Below, piece by piece: positions 9,323 to 18,349 of a DNA stretch of 64,000 nt (positions within the stretch are counted from its first letter, which is position 1; the number at the start of each line of letters is the position of its first letter). The notes below the pieces were generated by a model. The model ran no database searches and had not been told where the DNA came from. It saw only the letters and a program-made list of their open reading frames with translations. The stretch is taken from positions 19,492-83,491 of the forward strand of contig JALOAC010000009.1 of NCBI GenBank assembly GCA_023228985.1, written 5' to 3'. The stretch comes from Thiopseudomonas sp. Lineage in GTDB: Bacteria; Pseudomonadota; Gammaproteobacteria; Pseudomonadales; Pseudomonadaceae. The position numbers were made by a program, and so were the translations under genes.

Positions 9323-10345
9323 TTAAATCCGTATATCAGTAACATAAGCCAAACCTTTCTTACCTAGATAAAAAGAAGAAACGCCTGCGTTTTCTATTTT
9401 TTCTTCTAAGTCAATAGCTTGCTGTCGTGTGATATCTAAATTAATTGTAAGAGTTCCATTAGCTTTGCTCAAAACTGAGACAACTTCACCCTCACCCTTA
9501 ACTCTTTCTTTTCTAAGATAAGCTCCGCCCCAGACTGGTTTCTTACCTCCTGTAACATGATTAGACATAAAATCTTTTTTAGTAAATCCTCTTTTTGAAA
9601 TTCCGCTTAAATTACCTGATTTTGTTAAAATAGAGTCAATATCAAAATATTGGCGCATCCTTTTTATTTGTAGATATAAAGCAGAACAATAAAGGCTTAT
9701 TACAGGTATTTTCCCAGAATTAGAAATATAATTGACATCAGGAAATTCTTTAGATAGTTCATCAAGCACTTTTTGTACAGAGCTATCTAGCTCCAAATCT
9801 TTATTTAATTTCTTATTGTTTAATTCTTCAAAACGTTCGCTAATTATTAGCGGCTCTATATTTTGCTTAGGCTCAACCTCATAACTACTATTAGTGATAA
9901 AGTTAAACAGATCATCCAGACCAAGCCATAAAACTCCCCAAAGCACTCCAGAAAAACTCGATGAAAATGCAGGGCTACTAGTTTTTAACATTCCTGAAAA
10001 AGAATTCTGGTCATCACTACCAGACATATTACGTATATAAACCATCTCATTAGTGATACTTGGTTTATCAATAATATCTGATTCCTTTAAATTTGCCTCA
10101 ATCTCAGAGAAGTAGTAATTTTCACGCTCTCTTGCTTGATAAAGTTTTGCTTGTTCGCCAATCAAACGATTTAAAATACCCATAACTGTATTTTTAGTTA
10201 TGGATCTTCTTAAATAGTTTTCAGGCTTTCTAAGCTCAGTCATAGAGCCAACAAACTTCCTTCCTTTTTTAGGAAGAGGTTCATTGTTTGAGCCATCCAA
10301 AAAAGAATTACGCCATGAAGCTTCGTATTCAATAGTTATTTTCAT
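9323..10345 (-). CDS. cas5fv: Cas5fv, subtype I-F2 Cascade subunit
   Basis: A 340-residue protein placed between the Cas7fv and Cas6f genes, the position of cas5fv in the Shewanella putrefaciens I-F2 locus. I assign it by synteny, size and absence of other functions; no motif is diagnostic by eye. In the characterised I-F2 complex, Cas5fv caps the crRNA 5' end and, through an added domain, takes over PAM recognition normally done by Cas8f, consistent with no cas8f gene here. The gene is strongly AT-rich compared with cas1. It starts 11 bases after the cas7fv stop and is probably translated from the same transcript. The call is confident for the system, less so for the exact subunit. Confidence 0.8.
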   Translation of the reverse strand: MKITIEYEASWRNSFLDGSNNEPLPKKGRKFVGSMTELRKPENYLRRSITKNTVMGILNRLIGEQAKLYQARERENYYFSEIEANLKESDIIDKPSITNEMVYIRNMSGSDDQNSFSGMLKTSSPAFSSSFSGVLWGVLWLGLDDLFNFITNSSYEVEPKQNIEPLIISERFEELNNKKLNKDLELDSSVQKVLDELSKEFPDVNYISNSGKIPVISLYCSALYLQIKRMRQYFDIDSILTKSGNLSGISKRGFTKKDFMSNHVTGGKKPVWGGAYLRKERVKGEGEVVSVLSKANGTLTINLDITRQQAIDLEEKIENAGVSSFYLGKKGLAYVTDIRI

Positions 10346-10356
10346 ATCCGAACCTA

Positions 10357-11334
10357 CTATTTAGCATAAAAGTACACAGCATAACCATCTTGTGCTTCTG
10401 GATTAGCCTGTTCAGGGCTGCGCTTAATACGCATCATTTTATTACTGTTGTTATAGTCAACTTCTATGCTATCAACGTACATGTAGCCTTTAGCTTGTTT
10501 AATGCTCAATTCTTCAATCATTCGCAGAGTTTCTTTTACTAGAATGTCAATCGCTGTGTTATCCAGCAATATACCTACTTCACCTTCTTCAAAAATTGTT
10601 CCTTTACGAACATAATTTGCGTGAAAGACAGCTTTAGGTGAACGACTTGGATCGATGGAGTGGATAAACTCTTGCACTTTTTCAGCAACTTTTTTTCCTT
10701 CCTCTTCTGAGACCACCATAGCAGCACGATCAAATTTTTTATCCAGAGAGATAAACTCAAGCTGCTCAATGCTGATAGAGCCATAAGCTGTATACTCGGT
10801 GTCGCCAAAGGTGGTTTTAGAAAAGAATGAATTACTGGATTCTTCACCTTTTTTATTTATCTCTTTTTCCTTAGAGCCAGAGCGCCCCATCTGTTCAAAG
10901 TTACCATTACCTAGATGGTCAACGAAATCTTCCAACAGCAACGGGCTTGTGCGCTTACACTGACTACTAGGTACAACATAGCCACGGATCAAACCTGTAA
11001 TAGAAGCCAAAACGGCTAATAAATTTTTATCTTTTGCATAATGCAAATCAAAAGCTTGATCACGGAATAAATGATGACGAATACAGTTTTGACTGATATA
11101 AAGCGGATTTTCTATGAAGTTTATATCCGCGACGTGCTTCTTATACTTATATCCTGATTCTTCTTTTACCTTTCCGGTTTGGTTTGTAAACCCTCTCAGC
11201 TTAGGTATGGTATGGTTTTTAACCTCCTTTCCATTATCACCAACTAATGCAATTGGCCCATTCCAATTCACTACACCATAACCAAACGCTTTTATTTTAA
11301 AATCTACGCTTTTAATACCTGTTACTTTAGTCAT
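10357..11334 (-). CDS. cas7fv: Cas7fv, subtype I-F2 Cascade backbone
   Basis: A 325-residue protein, the first effector gene after cas2-3, as in other I-F2 loci. It should polymerise along the crRNA spacer to form the backbone of the minimal Cascade. Visible features are a KVTG...KIKAFG beginning and a central segment NPLYISQNCIRHHLFRD, both of the kind seen in Cas7f/Csy3-like proteins. I chose the ATG at 11334: AGGAAG ends about five bases upstream, whereas the alternative GTG at 11340 would sit on that site. It begins 14 bases after the cas2-3 stop. Composition is intermediate between AT-rich cas5fv and host-like cas1. Confidence 0.85.
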   Translation of the reverse strand: MTKVTGIKSVDFKIKAFGYGVVNWNGPIALVGDNGKEVKNHTIPKLRGFTNQTGKVKEESGYKYKKHVADINFIENPLYISQNCIRHHLFRDQAFDLHYAKDKNLLAVLASITGLIRGYVVPSSQCKRTSPLLLEDFVDHLGNGNFEQMGRSGSKEKEINKKGEESSNSFFSKTTFGDTEYTAYGSISIEQLEFISLDKKFDRAAMVVSEEEGKKVAEKVQEFIHSIDPSRSPKAVFHANYVRKGTIFEEGEVGILLDNTAIDILVKETLRMIEELSIKQAKGYMYVDSIEVDYNNSNKMMRIKRSPEQANPEAQDGYAVYFYAK

Positions 11335-11348
11335 TTTCACTTCCTATT

Positions 11349-14297
11349 TTAGTTAGATAAATCATTAATTGTTTTAATCGAAATTGAGCCTACAGGCTGT
11401 TTATCACAAATAGCATAATAAATAGCTTCAGAATGGCGAACACTAACGCCTCCCACACGATTTAAATCTTCTTCTGTATAGCTTAAATATAATGGAAACT
11501 CTGCATCTCTTGCACAGTTACCTAAAATTGAATAGCGTGTTTTCATTTTATTAGCTGGAATGCCTTTTACAGGATGAGATGAGTCAATAATAGCGTGCTT
11601 CTGTGCCATAAAATGTAATAAATCAATATTCTCTATTAACGACAAAGATTCAGTTAAGTTATCATACTCTTCATTATCTTTTAATGATGGGAGGTAAGCG
11701 TATTCATTTATAAAAACAGGATATTCAACATCATTTAATTCTAAAACAGCTAATTGGACAAAACGGCTATCGCCACGCAAAGAATTTTTACTTATTTTCT
11801 GCTTTTTATCCTTACTTTTAGTTTGAACAACTTTAGTAGGTTCAGTAACTTTATTATCCAGTAATTTAACACTTGACTTTATAGCTTGCTCAAGATCTTG
11901 CTCAATTGCATCAGCAGCATGGATACTAAATTCTTTATACAAACTATAAATTTCAGGCAAAGTAAAGTTTCTCCCTAATAACTTTTTGTCTAAAAAATCA
12001 TACCACGCTTTGGCAGACCTAAGGCTATGCAAAGAAGCTAGAAACCTTGCTGAAGAACCTAACTGCTTACCATTTTTAACATGCTCTGTTAGTGCGATGG
12101 TCAGTATATTGATTTCATTATTTTTACCAAATCTATCTAATCTTCCTAGTCTCTGCAAAATATTCTCTGGACTACTTATCTCCGATAGCATCGCATCGCA
12201 ACTAATATTTAATGATGCTTGAACGATTGGCCCGCTTCTTAACACATCATACCGACCTGTGCCCTCTTTACTGAAAGACTTATAAACCTCAGAGAACCAG
12301 TGTTTTTTATCACTTCGTTTAAACTTCGAGTGGAACAAGACCGAATTTTCATTATCCTTTTGTATCAAAAATCCTTGCTGTGCTAGTTTGGCTGTATTGC
12401 TAATAACAAATGTATTATTGTCATAAACCTGAAAAAATGGGCTGTCTTCTATTTTGGTCTCATCATAATCAATAAAATCAATTTGATACTTACTCTTATT
12501 AAAAGAAGGCATCTCGATTACATCTGAATACTGACCATCACTTACATTTAAATTCAAAATATTTTTTAAATATGAATAATGTGGTGTGGCAGAAACCAAC
12601 AAAATACGTTTATCATAATTTTTATTCATATTTTTATTGGCAACTAGCTCAGCGAAAAGCAGGTTAAATATTTCCATGTTGATATATTCATGATACTCAT
12701 CAAACACCACATGTGCTTGCATAAATGGTATCAAGCTGTCCACTTTGGTGTGAGTGGTAATTGAGTTTAAGATTTGATCAATCGTAGTAACAACTACATC
12801 TGCTGAAAAGTAGTCATCTTCTCTCGTTGGGTTATTCCATTTATTAGTAAATTTGAACTCGCCTGTAAAAATCTCGATGCTGCTTTCTGGTAAATATTGG
12901 CTTGTTAGTTCTTCAAAGATGCCCTGACAAACTTGTACTCTAGGGCAAACCCATATTATTTTTTGTGCCTTGCCAAGCATTGCCCATTCAAGTGCAATTT
13001 TAGTTTTACCACAGCCAGCAGCGCCTGATAACACTGCTATATCACGTATTTCAGATAGTTTTTTAGCAACTTCTGCTTGCTGATTTGTGCGCTCACTATT
13101 AGGAAACAAACCTAAACAATCTTGTATCTGCTCCGATAAATTAGAAATCAACTCCTGCTGCTCAGCCAATAACTCATCTAATCGTTGTTCAGTAATTAAT
13201 TCCTGTAAATCATGGGCTGATAATGAAGATATAATTCTATCCGCGCTAATAACACAACTTCTTAATAAATTATTATGCGCATTAGTCTCTGTTTTCTTAT
13301 GTACAGCTGAAAAATCATCAGCAATCGAATAGTGTTTAAAATCCGGAAATAGTTTATTTTCAAATTGATATAAAAATCCTTCAATTAACTGTTGGCTATT
13401 ATCAGCACTCCAATCAAGCTTATCAATTAGATCAACTTCATTTTCTAATCCATATTGCTTAGCTAAGGAGTTAATACGCTTTATAGCTTTTGGAGCAGCT
13501 TCAATAAAATTGATTAACTCACTTACTGCTATATTTTTCTTTAGGAACTCATATACTTTAAAAACACCTGAAAGCTGGTCATCTTTCCTATATGGCTTTG
13601 CATGATGCCAGTAAACAACATGCTGCAATGCAGTCTTTTGAGTTGGGTTTAGCCCTATACACTGGTATTCAAATAGATTGAATATAAATAAAGAAACCTC
13701 ATTGTGTCTAGGGTGCTTATCAAACGTAAACTTGGTATCTATATGCTGCCCATCTTCATCAGGATTTTTTTGCTTGCCCTTTTTCACCCAATCTTGAAAA
13801 CAAGGATCGAGTTTGCCAATGTCATGCAGAATACCTGCAAGAAAGGCTACACCAGCCAAGTTTTGATGTTCATCATTATCTGTTGAAAGTTCAAATATTT
13901 TTTTAGCTAAATAGCCTACTGCAAACAAATGTTCTGCAAGTGGTTGTAGCTTAGTATTAGCGTAACTTTCATTTTGCTTTGCTTTCATAGTTATCACATC
14001 CATAGGTACTTCTTTCTCAGTATAATTCACCGGCACTATGCCTCTTTCGTTAAACTTTCTTTTATTTCCCACAACCCACAATAAATCGCTTCTTGAGCGC
14101 GAGCGCAGCCAGTGGCAACTAACGGCTGTACTTTTACTCGCTGTTTTACGCAACAACTTTTTAACTGCTTGCAAGCCTTCTTCGGTAATTACAGTTTGCC
14201 AAGTGTTATCACCTATGCGGTTAGCAAAGGCATCCAGTACTCGCCGGGTTTTAGCTAAAGCATTTTTTTCGCACTGGGAAACAAATATCACCATCAT
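11349..14297 (-). CDS. cas2-3: Cas2-3 fusion: adaptation subunit plus HD nuclease-helicase
   Basis: A 982-residue protein with the domain order specific to type I-F. Residues 1-95 are Cas2-like (starting MMVIFVSQCEKNA). An HD nuclease follows, with HD at 158-159 in ILHDIGK. The SF2 helicase has Walker A GAAGCGKT (425-432), DEYH (533-536), VSATP (568-572) and QRLGRLDR (715-722). It unwinds and degrades target DNA recruited by Cascade, and with Cas1 integrates new spacers. AGAGGA precedes the ATG, 15 bases after the cas1 stop. Base composition changes inside the gene: the Cas2 part looks like cas1, while the HD-helicase part is visibly AT-rich. All catalytic motifs appear intact. Confidence 0.96.
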   Translation of the reverse strand: MMVIFVSQCEKNALAKTRRVLDAFANRIGDNTWQTVITEEGLQAVKKLLRKTASKSTAVSCHWLRSRSRSDLLWVVGNKRKFNERGIVPVNYTEKEVPMDVITMKAKQNESYANTKLQPLAEHLFAVGYLAKKIFELSTDNDEHQNLAGVAFLAGILHDIGKLDPCFQDWVKKGKQKNPDEDGQHIDTKFTFDKHPRHNEVSLFIFNLFEYQCIGLNPTQKTALQHVVYWHHAKPYRKDDQLSGVFKVYEFLKKNIAVSELINFIEAAPKAIKRINSLAKQYGLENEVDLIDKLDWSADNSQQLIEGFLYQFENKLFPDFKHYSIADDFSAVHKKTETNAHNNLLRSCVISADRIISSLSAHDLQELITEQRLDELLAEQQELISNLSEQIQDCLGLFPNSERTNQQAEVAKKLSEIRDIAVLSGAAGCGKTKIALEWAMLGKAQKIIWVCPRVQVCQGIFEELTSQYLPESSIEIFTGEFKFTNKWNNPTREDDYFSADVVVTTIDQILNSITTHTKVDSLIPFMQAHVVFDEYHEYINMEIFNLLFAELVANKNMNKNYDKRILLVSATPHYSYLKNILNLNVSDGQYSDVIEMPSFNKSKYQIDFIDYDETKIEDSPFFQVYDNNTFVISNTAKLAQQGFLIQKDNENSVLFHSKFKRSDKKHWFSEVYKSFSKEGTGRYDVLRSGPIVQASLNISCDAMLSEISSPENILQRLGRLDRFGKNNEINILTIALTEHVKNGKQLGSSARFLASLHSLRSAKAWYDFLDKKLLGRNFTLPEIYSLYKEFSIHAADAIEQDLEQAIKSSVKLLDNKVTEPTKVVQTKSKDKKQKISKNSLRGDSRFVQLAVLELNDVEYPVFINEYAYLPSLKDNEEYDNLTESLSLIENIDLLHFMAQKHAIIDSSHPVKGIPANKMKTRYSILGNCARDAEFPLYLSYTEEDLNRVGGVSVRHSEAIYYAICDKQPVGSISIKTINDLSN

Positions 14298-14312
14298 AGT
14301 GAGTCATCCTCT

Positions 14313-15278
14313 TCACTTGGCGACACTAGGTGATGCAAACTGAAAGGCAATCCGCTTAACTTCATTGAACATGAAGTCTAAAACTTTATGATTAGTAAAA
14401 GCTTGTAGGCACTGTTGGCGAAATTCTTGTTCGGTGGCGTTTTCTTTGGCGCTGATAAATGCCCAAGGCAAAATAATGGCATCTTTTATTAAATCAGCGA
14501 TATCAAAGACTAAAGCGCCCCGCCTTGTTTTACCGTGCATCACTGCAAAGCCGTGAGGTATGCCTAATACCCATAAGGTTGTAGCAGCTAAACCATAAGC
14601 TAAGTAATTGCCATGATTTAAAAACCCATTAGCTTTATCTGTAGCTTCACGCTCGCGGCTAAAACCTTGGTGGTTAGTGTTACCAGCAGCAAGCCTATAA
14701 AGCTTTTTGGTAAGCTCTGCTTCAAGCTGTAACAGCTTCCCCACTCGGTCTGCTTTATCTATTTGCAATACAAAGCTTTCCAACAGCTGTGCGATGGCCA
14801 GATTAGTTGAATCAAAACCTTCCAGCTTTAAGTCTTTATCCTTAGCCCAAGTTTTTTGCAAAAAACCTAAGCGTGCTTGCTGGAGTTCTTTTGCGGCTGC
14901 GAGGCGTTTTTGCTCGTCAAACCAAAAGCTGAGCCAAGCTTGTACATATTCGGTAGGGCGGTATTCACTTTGAGGGGACAACCATTCTATTTCACTAGCC
15001 ATTAGCAAAGGAGTGCCGCCGCCACCACTAAAACCAACCAGTACACCTGCCTGAGCTAGCATTCGCATGGCTGCTTGAGTAATGGAGGTTCCTGTACCCA
15101 GTAACAGGCAGGTAGTGTTGGCTATGGGAATGTTGTAATAGCTGTTTTGTTTGTCATCTTCAGCAAGGTAAAGCACACGCCCGTCTTTTTGCATTACGCG
15201 GCAGTATTGCAGGTAATAAATATTGGCTCGTTTTGAGTGCAGGATAGCCTTCAGATCTGAAGCAGATAAATCATCCAT
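14313..15278 (-). CDS. cas1: Cas1f, spacer integrase
   Basis: A 321-residue Cas1 of the I-F type and first gene of the cas operon. The metal-binding residues of the Cas1 fold are visible: Glu in LLQLEAELTKKLY (about 186), His in AVMHGKTRRG (248) and Asp in LVFDIADLIKD (259/262). It forms the integrase with Cas2-3 and inserts spacers at the leader end. The long array, with 57 uniform leader-proximal repeats, shows that acquisition has been productive. Codon composition is close to the chromosomal genes on its right, unlike the AT-rich helicase part of cas2-3 and cas5fv. The next gene upstream on this strand is the WYL regulator, 126 bases away. Confidence 0.97.
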   Translation of the reverse strand: MDDLSASDLKAILHSKRANIYYLQYCRVMQKDGRVLYLAEDDKQNSYYNIPIANTTCLLLGTGTSITQAAMRMLAQAGVLVGFSGGGGTPLLMASEIEWLSPQSEYRPTEYVQAWLSFWFDEQKRLAAAKELQQARLGFLQKTWAKDKDLKLEGFDSTNLAIAQLLESFVLQIDKADRVGKLLQLEAELTKKLYRLAAGNTNHQGFSREREATDKANGFLNHGNYLAYGLAATTLWVLGIPHGFAVMHGKTRRGALVFDIADLIKDAIILPWAFISAKENATEQEFRQQCLQAFTNHKVLDFMFNEVKRIAFQFASPSVAK

Positions 15279-15346
15279 GTAGCTTTACCCTTGTAGAACT
15301 ATTTTTATAAGCTAAAGACACTTTGCGATTAATGAAACTAAATAGC

Positions 15347-15386
15347 AACACTGTACAAAAACACCGTAATCAAACTTGACAGTGTT
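15347..15386. promoter_or_regulatory. Inverted repeat upstream of cas1, candidate operator
   Basis: AACACTGT (15347-15354) and ACAGTGTT (15379-15386) are perfect inverted 8-mers separated by 24 bp, in the 126-bp gap between the WYL regulator and cas1. An imperfect direct repeat, ACACTGTAC and ACACCGTAA, lies in the same stretch. BrxR/CapW-type regulators are known to bind inverted repeats upstream of defence operons, so this is the obvious candidate operator for the cas operon. The arm spacing is wide for a single dimer, and a -10/-35 pair could not be fixed. Confidence 0.45.
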
Positions 15387-15404
15387 TTGTGTTTCCGCAC
15401 TATT

Positions 15405-16229
15405 TCAGCCAAATAACCATGGTTGAATGTCGTTTTTGTTGACGATGATGAGTTGTTGCGCCTTAGCGTCGGCTTCATAAATGCGGGGGTTTATATTTAA
15501 AAGCTGTAGCTTATAACTGACTAAACAGCCGCGAGTATGGATCTCTAGTTGTCCGTCGTGCATGTCGTACTCGTGCTCGAGTACTTTGCGTTGCGACTCG
15601 CTGAGGCGTGGATCGGGGGCGATTATAATGCGGACTTGTGTGTGCCAAGCCTCATCATCGCTGGCAGAAATAGGGCTTTTATCTAGTAGCTCGGCAACTT
15701 CTTGAAAGCGCGCCAGAACAAAATCTCTAAAGCCTTTACTTTTTTCGCACCAAGCACGCAAATGCCAACGCTGGCCGGTATTGACCAGATGGTGCGGCAC
15801 GATAATGCGTCCCTCGTCATTAGGGTTGCTAATAGAAACGTAATTGACTTCTACACGACGTCCTTCGCGCAGGGCTTGCATCAATGGGCGCATAAGCTCT
15901 GGTGTGATGGGACGTCTGGGCGGTTCTAGACATATATTGGCGGGGATAGCATCGTGGTGTGCGCTCTGCCCTGTTACCCAGCTAAGGTATTGCCCCACTT
16001 CACGATTGATGTGCCGCGGAAAAAACTTATTGGTCGGGCGGTAGGTTTTTTCACTGCCGTGGTAACGCAAAGCTTCTGGATTTTGTGCGAGAAACGTCCG
16101 CATCCGCTTGCTTGCCTGCTGGCGACTGATAACGTGGATGCTGGCTAGTTGCGCTGGTTGCACGCGACCTTCCCAATAAGCTAAAAGCTCCACCAACCAA
16201 GCAAAAGAGTCGTATTTTAAATCGCTCAT
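15405..16229 (-). CDS. WYL-domain transcriptional regulator, BrxR/CapW type
   Basis: A 274-residue protein with an N-terminal winged helix (ISRQQASKRMRTFL, about 49-62, as the recognition region), a central WYL domain and a C-terminal WCX-like segment. The core contains VEVNYVSISNP followed by RWHLRAWCEKSKGFRDFVL, the RWHxRA...FRDF pattern typical of BrxR/CapW regulators of BREX, CBASS and other phage-defence operons. It is on the same strand as, and directly upstream of, the cas operon. It probably represses or tunes cas transcription in response to a ligand bound by the WYL domain; ligand and sign of control are unknown. GGAG lies 10 bases before its ATG. Confidence 0.85.
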   Translation of the reverse strand: MSDLKYDSFAWLVELLAYWEGRVQPAQLASIHVISRQQASKRMRTFLAQNPEALRYHGSEKTYRPTNKFFPRHINREVGQYLSWVTGQSAHHDAIPANICLEPPRRPITPELMRPLMQALREGRRVEVNYVSISNPNDEGRIIVPHHLVNTGQRWHLRAWCEKSKGFRDFVLARFQEVAELLDKSPISASDDEAWHTQVRIIIAPDPRLSESQRKVLEHEYDMHDGQLEIHTRGCLVSYKLQLLNINPRIYEADAKAQQLIIVNKNDIQPWLFG

Positions 16230-16279
16230 TAGGTAACTGCTCCTTCAGTGTGTGGATGTGCTTTAGCAGAGCTTACTGA

Positions 16280-17311
16280 TTAACCACGCTTCGATGCCAG
16301 TAGACTTTTAAGTGGTGCGGGAAGGATATTGTGGAATTTCTGGGTAAGACGCTGCTCGTACTTTTGCCAAAGAATGCCTAAGTAAATGAGACTCAGACCC
16401 ATAGCGGTTAGGGCGACAGGAAACATCCAGCTGTCTTTAAAGACGCTGAATGCCAGATGCCCAAGGTAGCCGTACGCACCTAACGCACCGCAAACTACAA
16501 AGATGCGGCGCACCAATAATACGCCAACACCGATCATGAACAAGTTGGTGCAGAAGTACATGAATTTGGCCAGTTCGCTGTCTGAGTGTTGCATTGATAG
16601 ACCGCCCCAAAAGGCCAACACGCCAAACAGGTAAATCCAAAAGGCATAGTCGGCTGTGTGATGCGCACGAATATCAACCCACACGGCCAGCGCAATCATT
16701 AGTAACCCTGTGTACATCGAAACCAGCTGCCGCAGCTCCCAAGTAATTGCGCCTCCGCCAATGATGGCAACGATGTCCATGGTCATATACCACAGGGTGA
16801 AGGCAATCGGCATGATCAGGAAGGGGTATTTATAGCGCCAAGCAACAATCACCCCCACCGCTAACGTGCCCAACTCCATGTACAACCAATGCCATTTAAC
16901 GTAGCGGTGATAGTCGCGGTACTGGCTTTCATCCGGCCATAGCCCAAGCCAATGCTGTAGGCCGTAAATAGCCAACGGGGTCATACAGACGACAAAGGTG
17001 GCAGTAATGCCAGCGGGGATGCTGAGCTGCCTGCTTGCGAAGTGGTTGGTAAGCTTTAAACCAACTCCAGCATAAAGCAGCGATAAAAAGAAGATGCCCG
17101 CGCCACCAAAAGACTCCCAGCCAAGGTTCATAAATAAGGTCATCGCGCCAATGGCCATCAGCCCGCCCAAGTAATACAGCACATGGGTAAAGGTAAACCG
17201 AGGCACATCAGCCGTTTGCCGCTGTATGAATTCAATCAGAGAATCGGCTTGAGTTGCCGAGAGAATACCGTGCTCGACAGCGCTAGTGAGTTGCTTCCGT
17301 GTTATTTTCAT
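16280..17311 (-). CDS. Polytopic membrane protein, DUF2157-like
   Basis: A 343-residue protein. Residues 1-35 are soluble (MKITRKQLTSAVEHGILSAT) and resemble the short helical head of DUF2157 proteins, where a helix reads 'GILSxxQAxxL'. About nine or ten hydrophobic segments follow, from residue 40 to 330, in an arrangement without recognisable transporter motifs. Function is unknown. It lies 50 bases upstream of the WYL regulator on the same strand, so read-through into the regulator gene is possible. No substrate or partner can be inferred. Confidence 0.6.
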   Translation of the reverse strand: MKITRKQLTSAVEHGILSATQADSLIEFIQRQTADVPRFTFTHVLYYLGGLMAIGAMTLFMNLGWESFGGAGIFFLSLLYAGVGLKLTNHFASRQLSIPAGITATFVVCMTPLAIYGLQHWLGLWPDESQYRDYHRYVKWHWLYMELGTLAVGVIVAWRYKYPFLIMPIAFTLWYMTMDIVAIIGGGAITWELRQLVSMYTGLLMIALAVWVDIRAHHTADYAFWIYLFGVLAFWGGLSMQHSDSELAKFMYFCTNLFMIGVGVLLVRRIFVVCGALGAYGYLGHLAFSVFKDSWMFPVALTAMGLSLIYLGILWQKYEQRLTQKFHNILPAPLKSLLASKRG

Positions 17312-17397
17312 ATCCTTTTGACCTCATTAGTTAATGTCGCGTGCCCTGCTGGAGATGGAGCAGTTTGTGCGCCAAGCCGCTTTAGGCTGAGTCAGGA

Positions 17398-18345
17398 TTA
17401 CATAGCCCTTTTCAACAACTGCTCCACTACTTCCGGGTCGGTTTCACGACGGATTTGATTAAATAGCTGCTGCGCTTCGGGATAGTTACGCATTAATAGC
17501 GCCAGCCATTGTTTTAATCGGCCCGGTGCTTGGCGCGGGGTGACGTTGATGCGCACTCGCTGCCAAAACTCCTGTATCAGTGGCATCAAGCCTTCCCAAG
17601 TTAGTGGCTGATAAGATTCGCCACGCTGTAGCGCTTGGATTTGCCGCGCCAAATCCGGTTGCGTCACCAATCCCCGACCAATCATCACAGACTGCACACC
17701 ACTGACTTCACGGCAACGCAGCCAGTCCGCCACCGACCACACCTCGCCATTCGCCATGACTGGCACATCCACCACGTCTTGAATTTTGGCAATCCACTCC
17801 CAGTGCGCTGGTGGTTTATAACCGTCTGTTTTGGTGCGTGCGTGCACCACCAGCTGTGCAATTCCGCCCTGCGCCAACGCGCGCGCGCAATCTAGCGCAG
17901 TGTCTGTGTTGTCATAACCCAAGCGCATTTTGGCGGTGAGAGGTGTGTGTTTGGGTAAAGCGGCGCGCACTTGTTCAGCAATACGAAATAAGCGTTCAGG
18001 TTCTTTCATCAAAATCGCGCCGCCTTTGGATTTATTAACAGTTTTGGCGGGACAACCAAAGTTTAAATCCACGACAGAGGCTCCCAACTGCGCTACTTGT
18101 GCGGCATTTTCAGCCAAGCAAACAGGATCAGAACCCAATAATTGCACGCGCAGTTGTGTGCCGCTTGCCGTTGCGCTGCCCTGCTTTAGTTCGGGTGCAA
18201 TGCGTTGAATGATTGACGGTGGTAGCAGCGTGTCGGTGATGCGGATAAATTCGGTCACGCACCAGTCGATACCGCCTTGGCGCGTGAGCAGGTCGCGCAT
18301 CATGGCATCGGCTAAGCCTTCCATGGGGGCTAAAGCGATTTCCAC
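17398..18345 (-). CDS. dusC: tRNA-dihydrouridine(16) synthase
   Basis: A 315-residue FMN enzyme that reduces uridine 16 of tRNA. It begins MEIALAPMEGLAD, with the APMEG flavin-binding start of the Dus family; catalytic Cys98 is in NFGCPAKTVN, followed by KGGAIL. VVHARTK, MANGEV and MIGRG mark later FMN-barrel strands. TEFIRITDTLLPP and RVQLLGSDP match DusC in particular rather than DusA or DusB. The start is a GTG with AAGGA upstream, four bases after the thioesterase stop, so it is translated with the thioesterase and eda genes. Length matches the family. Confidence 0.93.
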   Translation of the reverse strand: MEIALAPMEGLADAMMRDLLTRQGGIDWCVTEFIRITDTLLPPSIIQRIAPELKQGSATASGTQLRVQLLGSDPVCLAENAAQVAQLGASVVDLNFGCPAKTVNKSKGGAILMKEPERLFRIAEQVRAALPKHTPLTAKMRLGYDNTDTALDCARALAQGGIAQLVVHARTKTDGYKPPAHWEWIAKIQDVVDVPVMANGEVWSVADWLRCREVSGVQSVMIGRGLVTQPDLARQIQALQRGESYQPLTWEGLMPLIQEFWQRVRINVTPRQAPGRLKQWLALLMRNYPEAQQLFNQIRRETDPEVVEQLLKRAM

Positions 18346-18349
18346 TGGG

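Noticed and set aside
8646..15404. Search for cas8f (csy1) or a small subunit gene
   Set aside because: All coding space between the leader and the WYL gene is taken by the five named genes; no further frame on either strand is credible.
15376..15404. TTGACA on the plus strand as a promoter reading toward the WYL gene
   Set aside because: The -10 position reads ACTATT at 17 bp, a poor match, and transcription would be antisense to the regulator.
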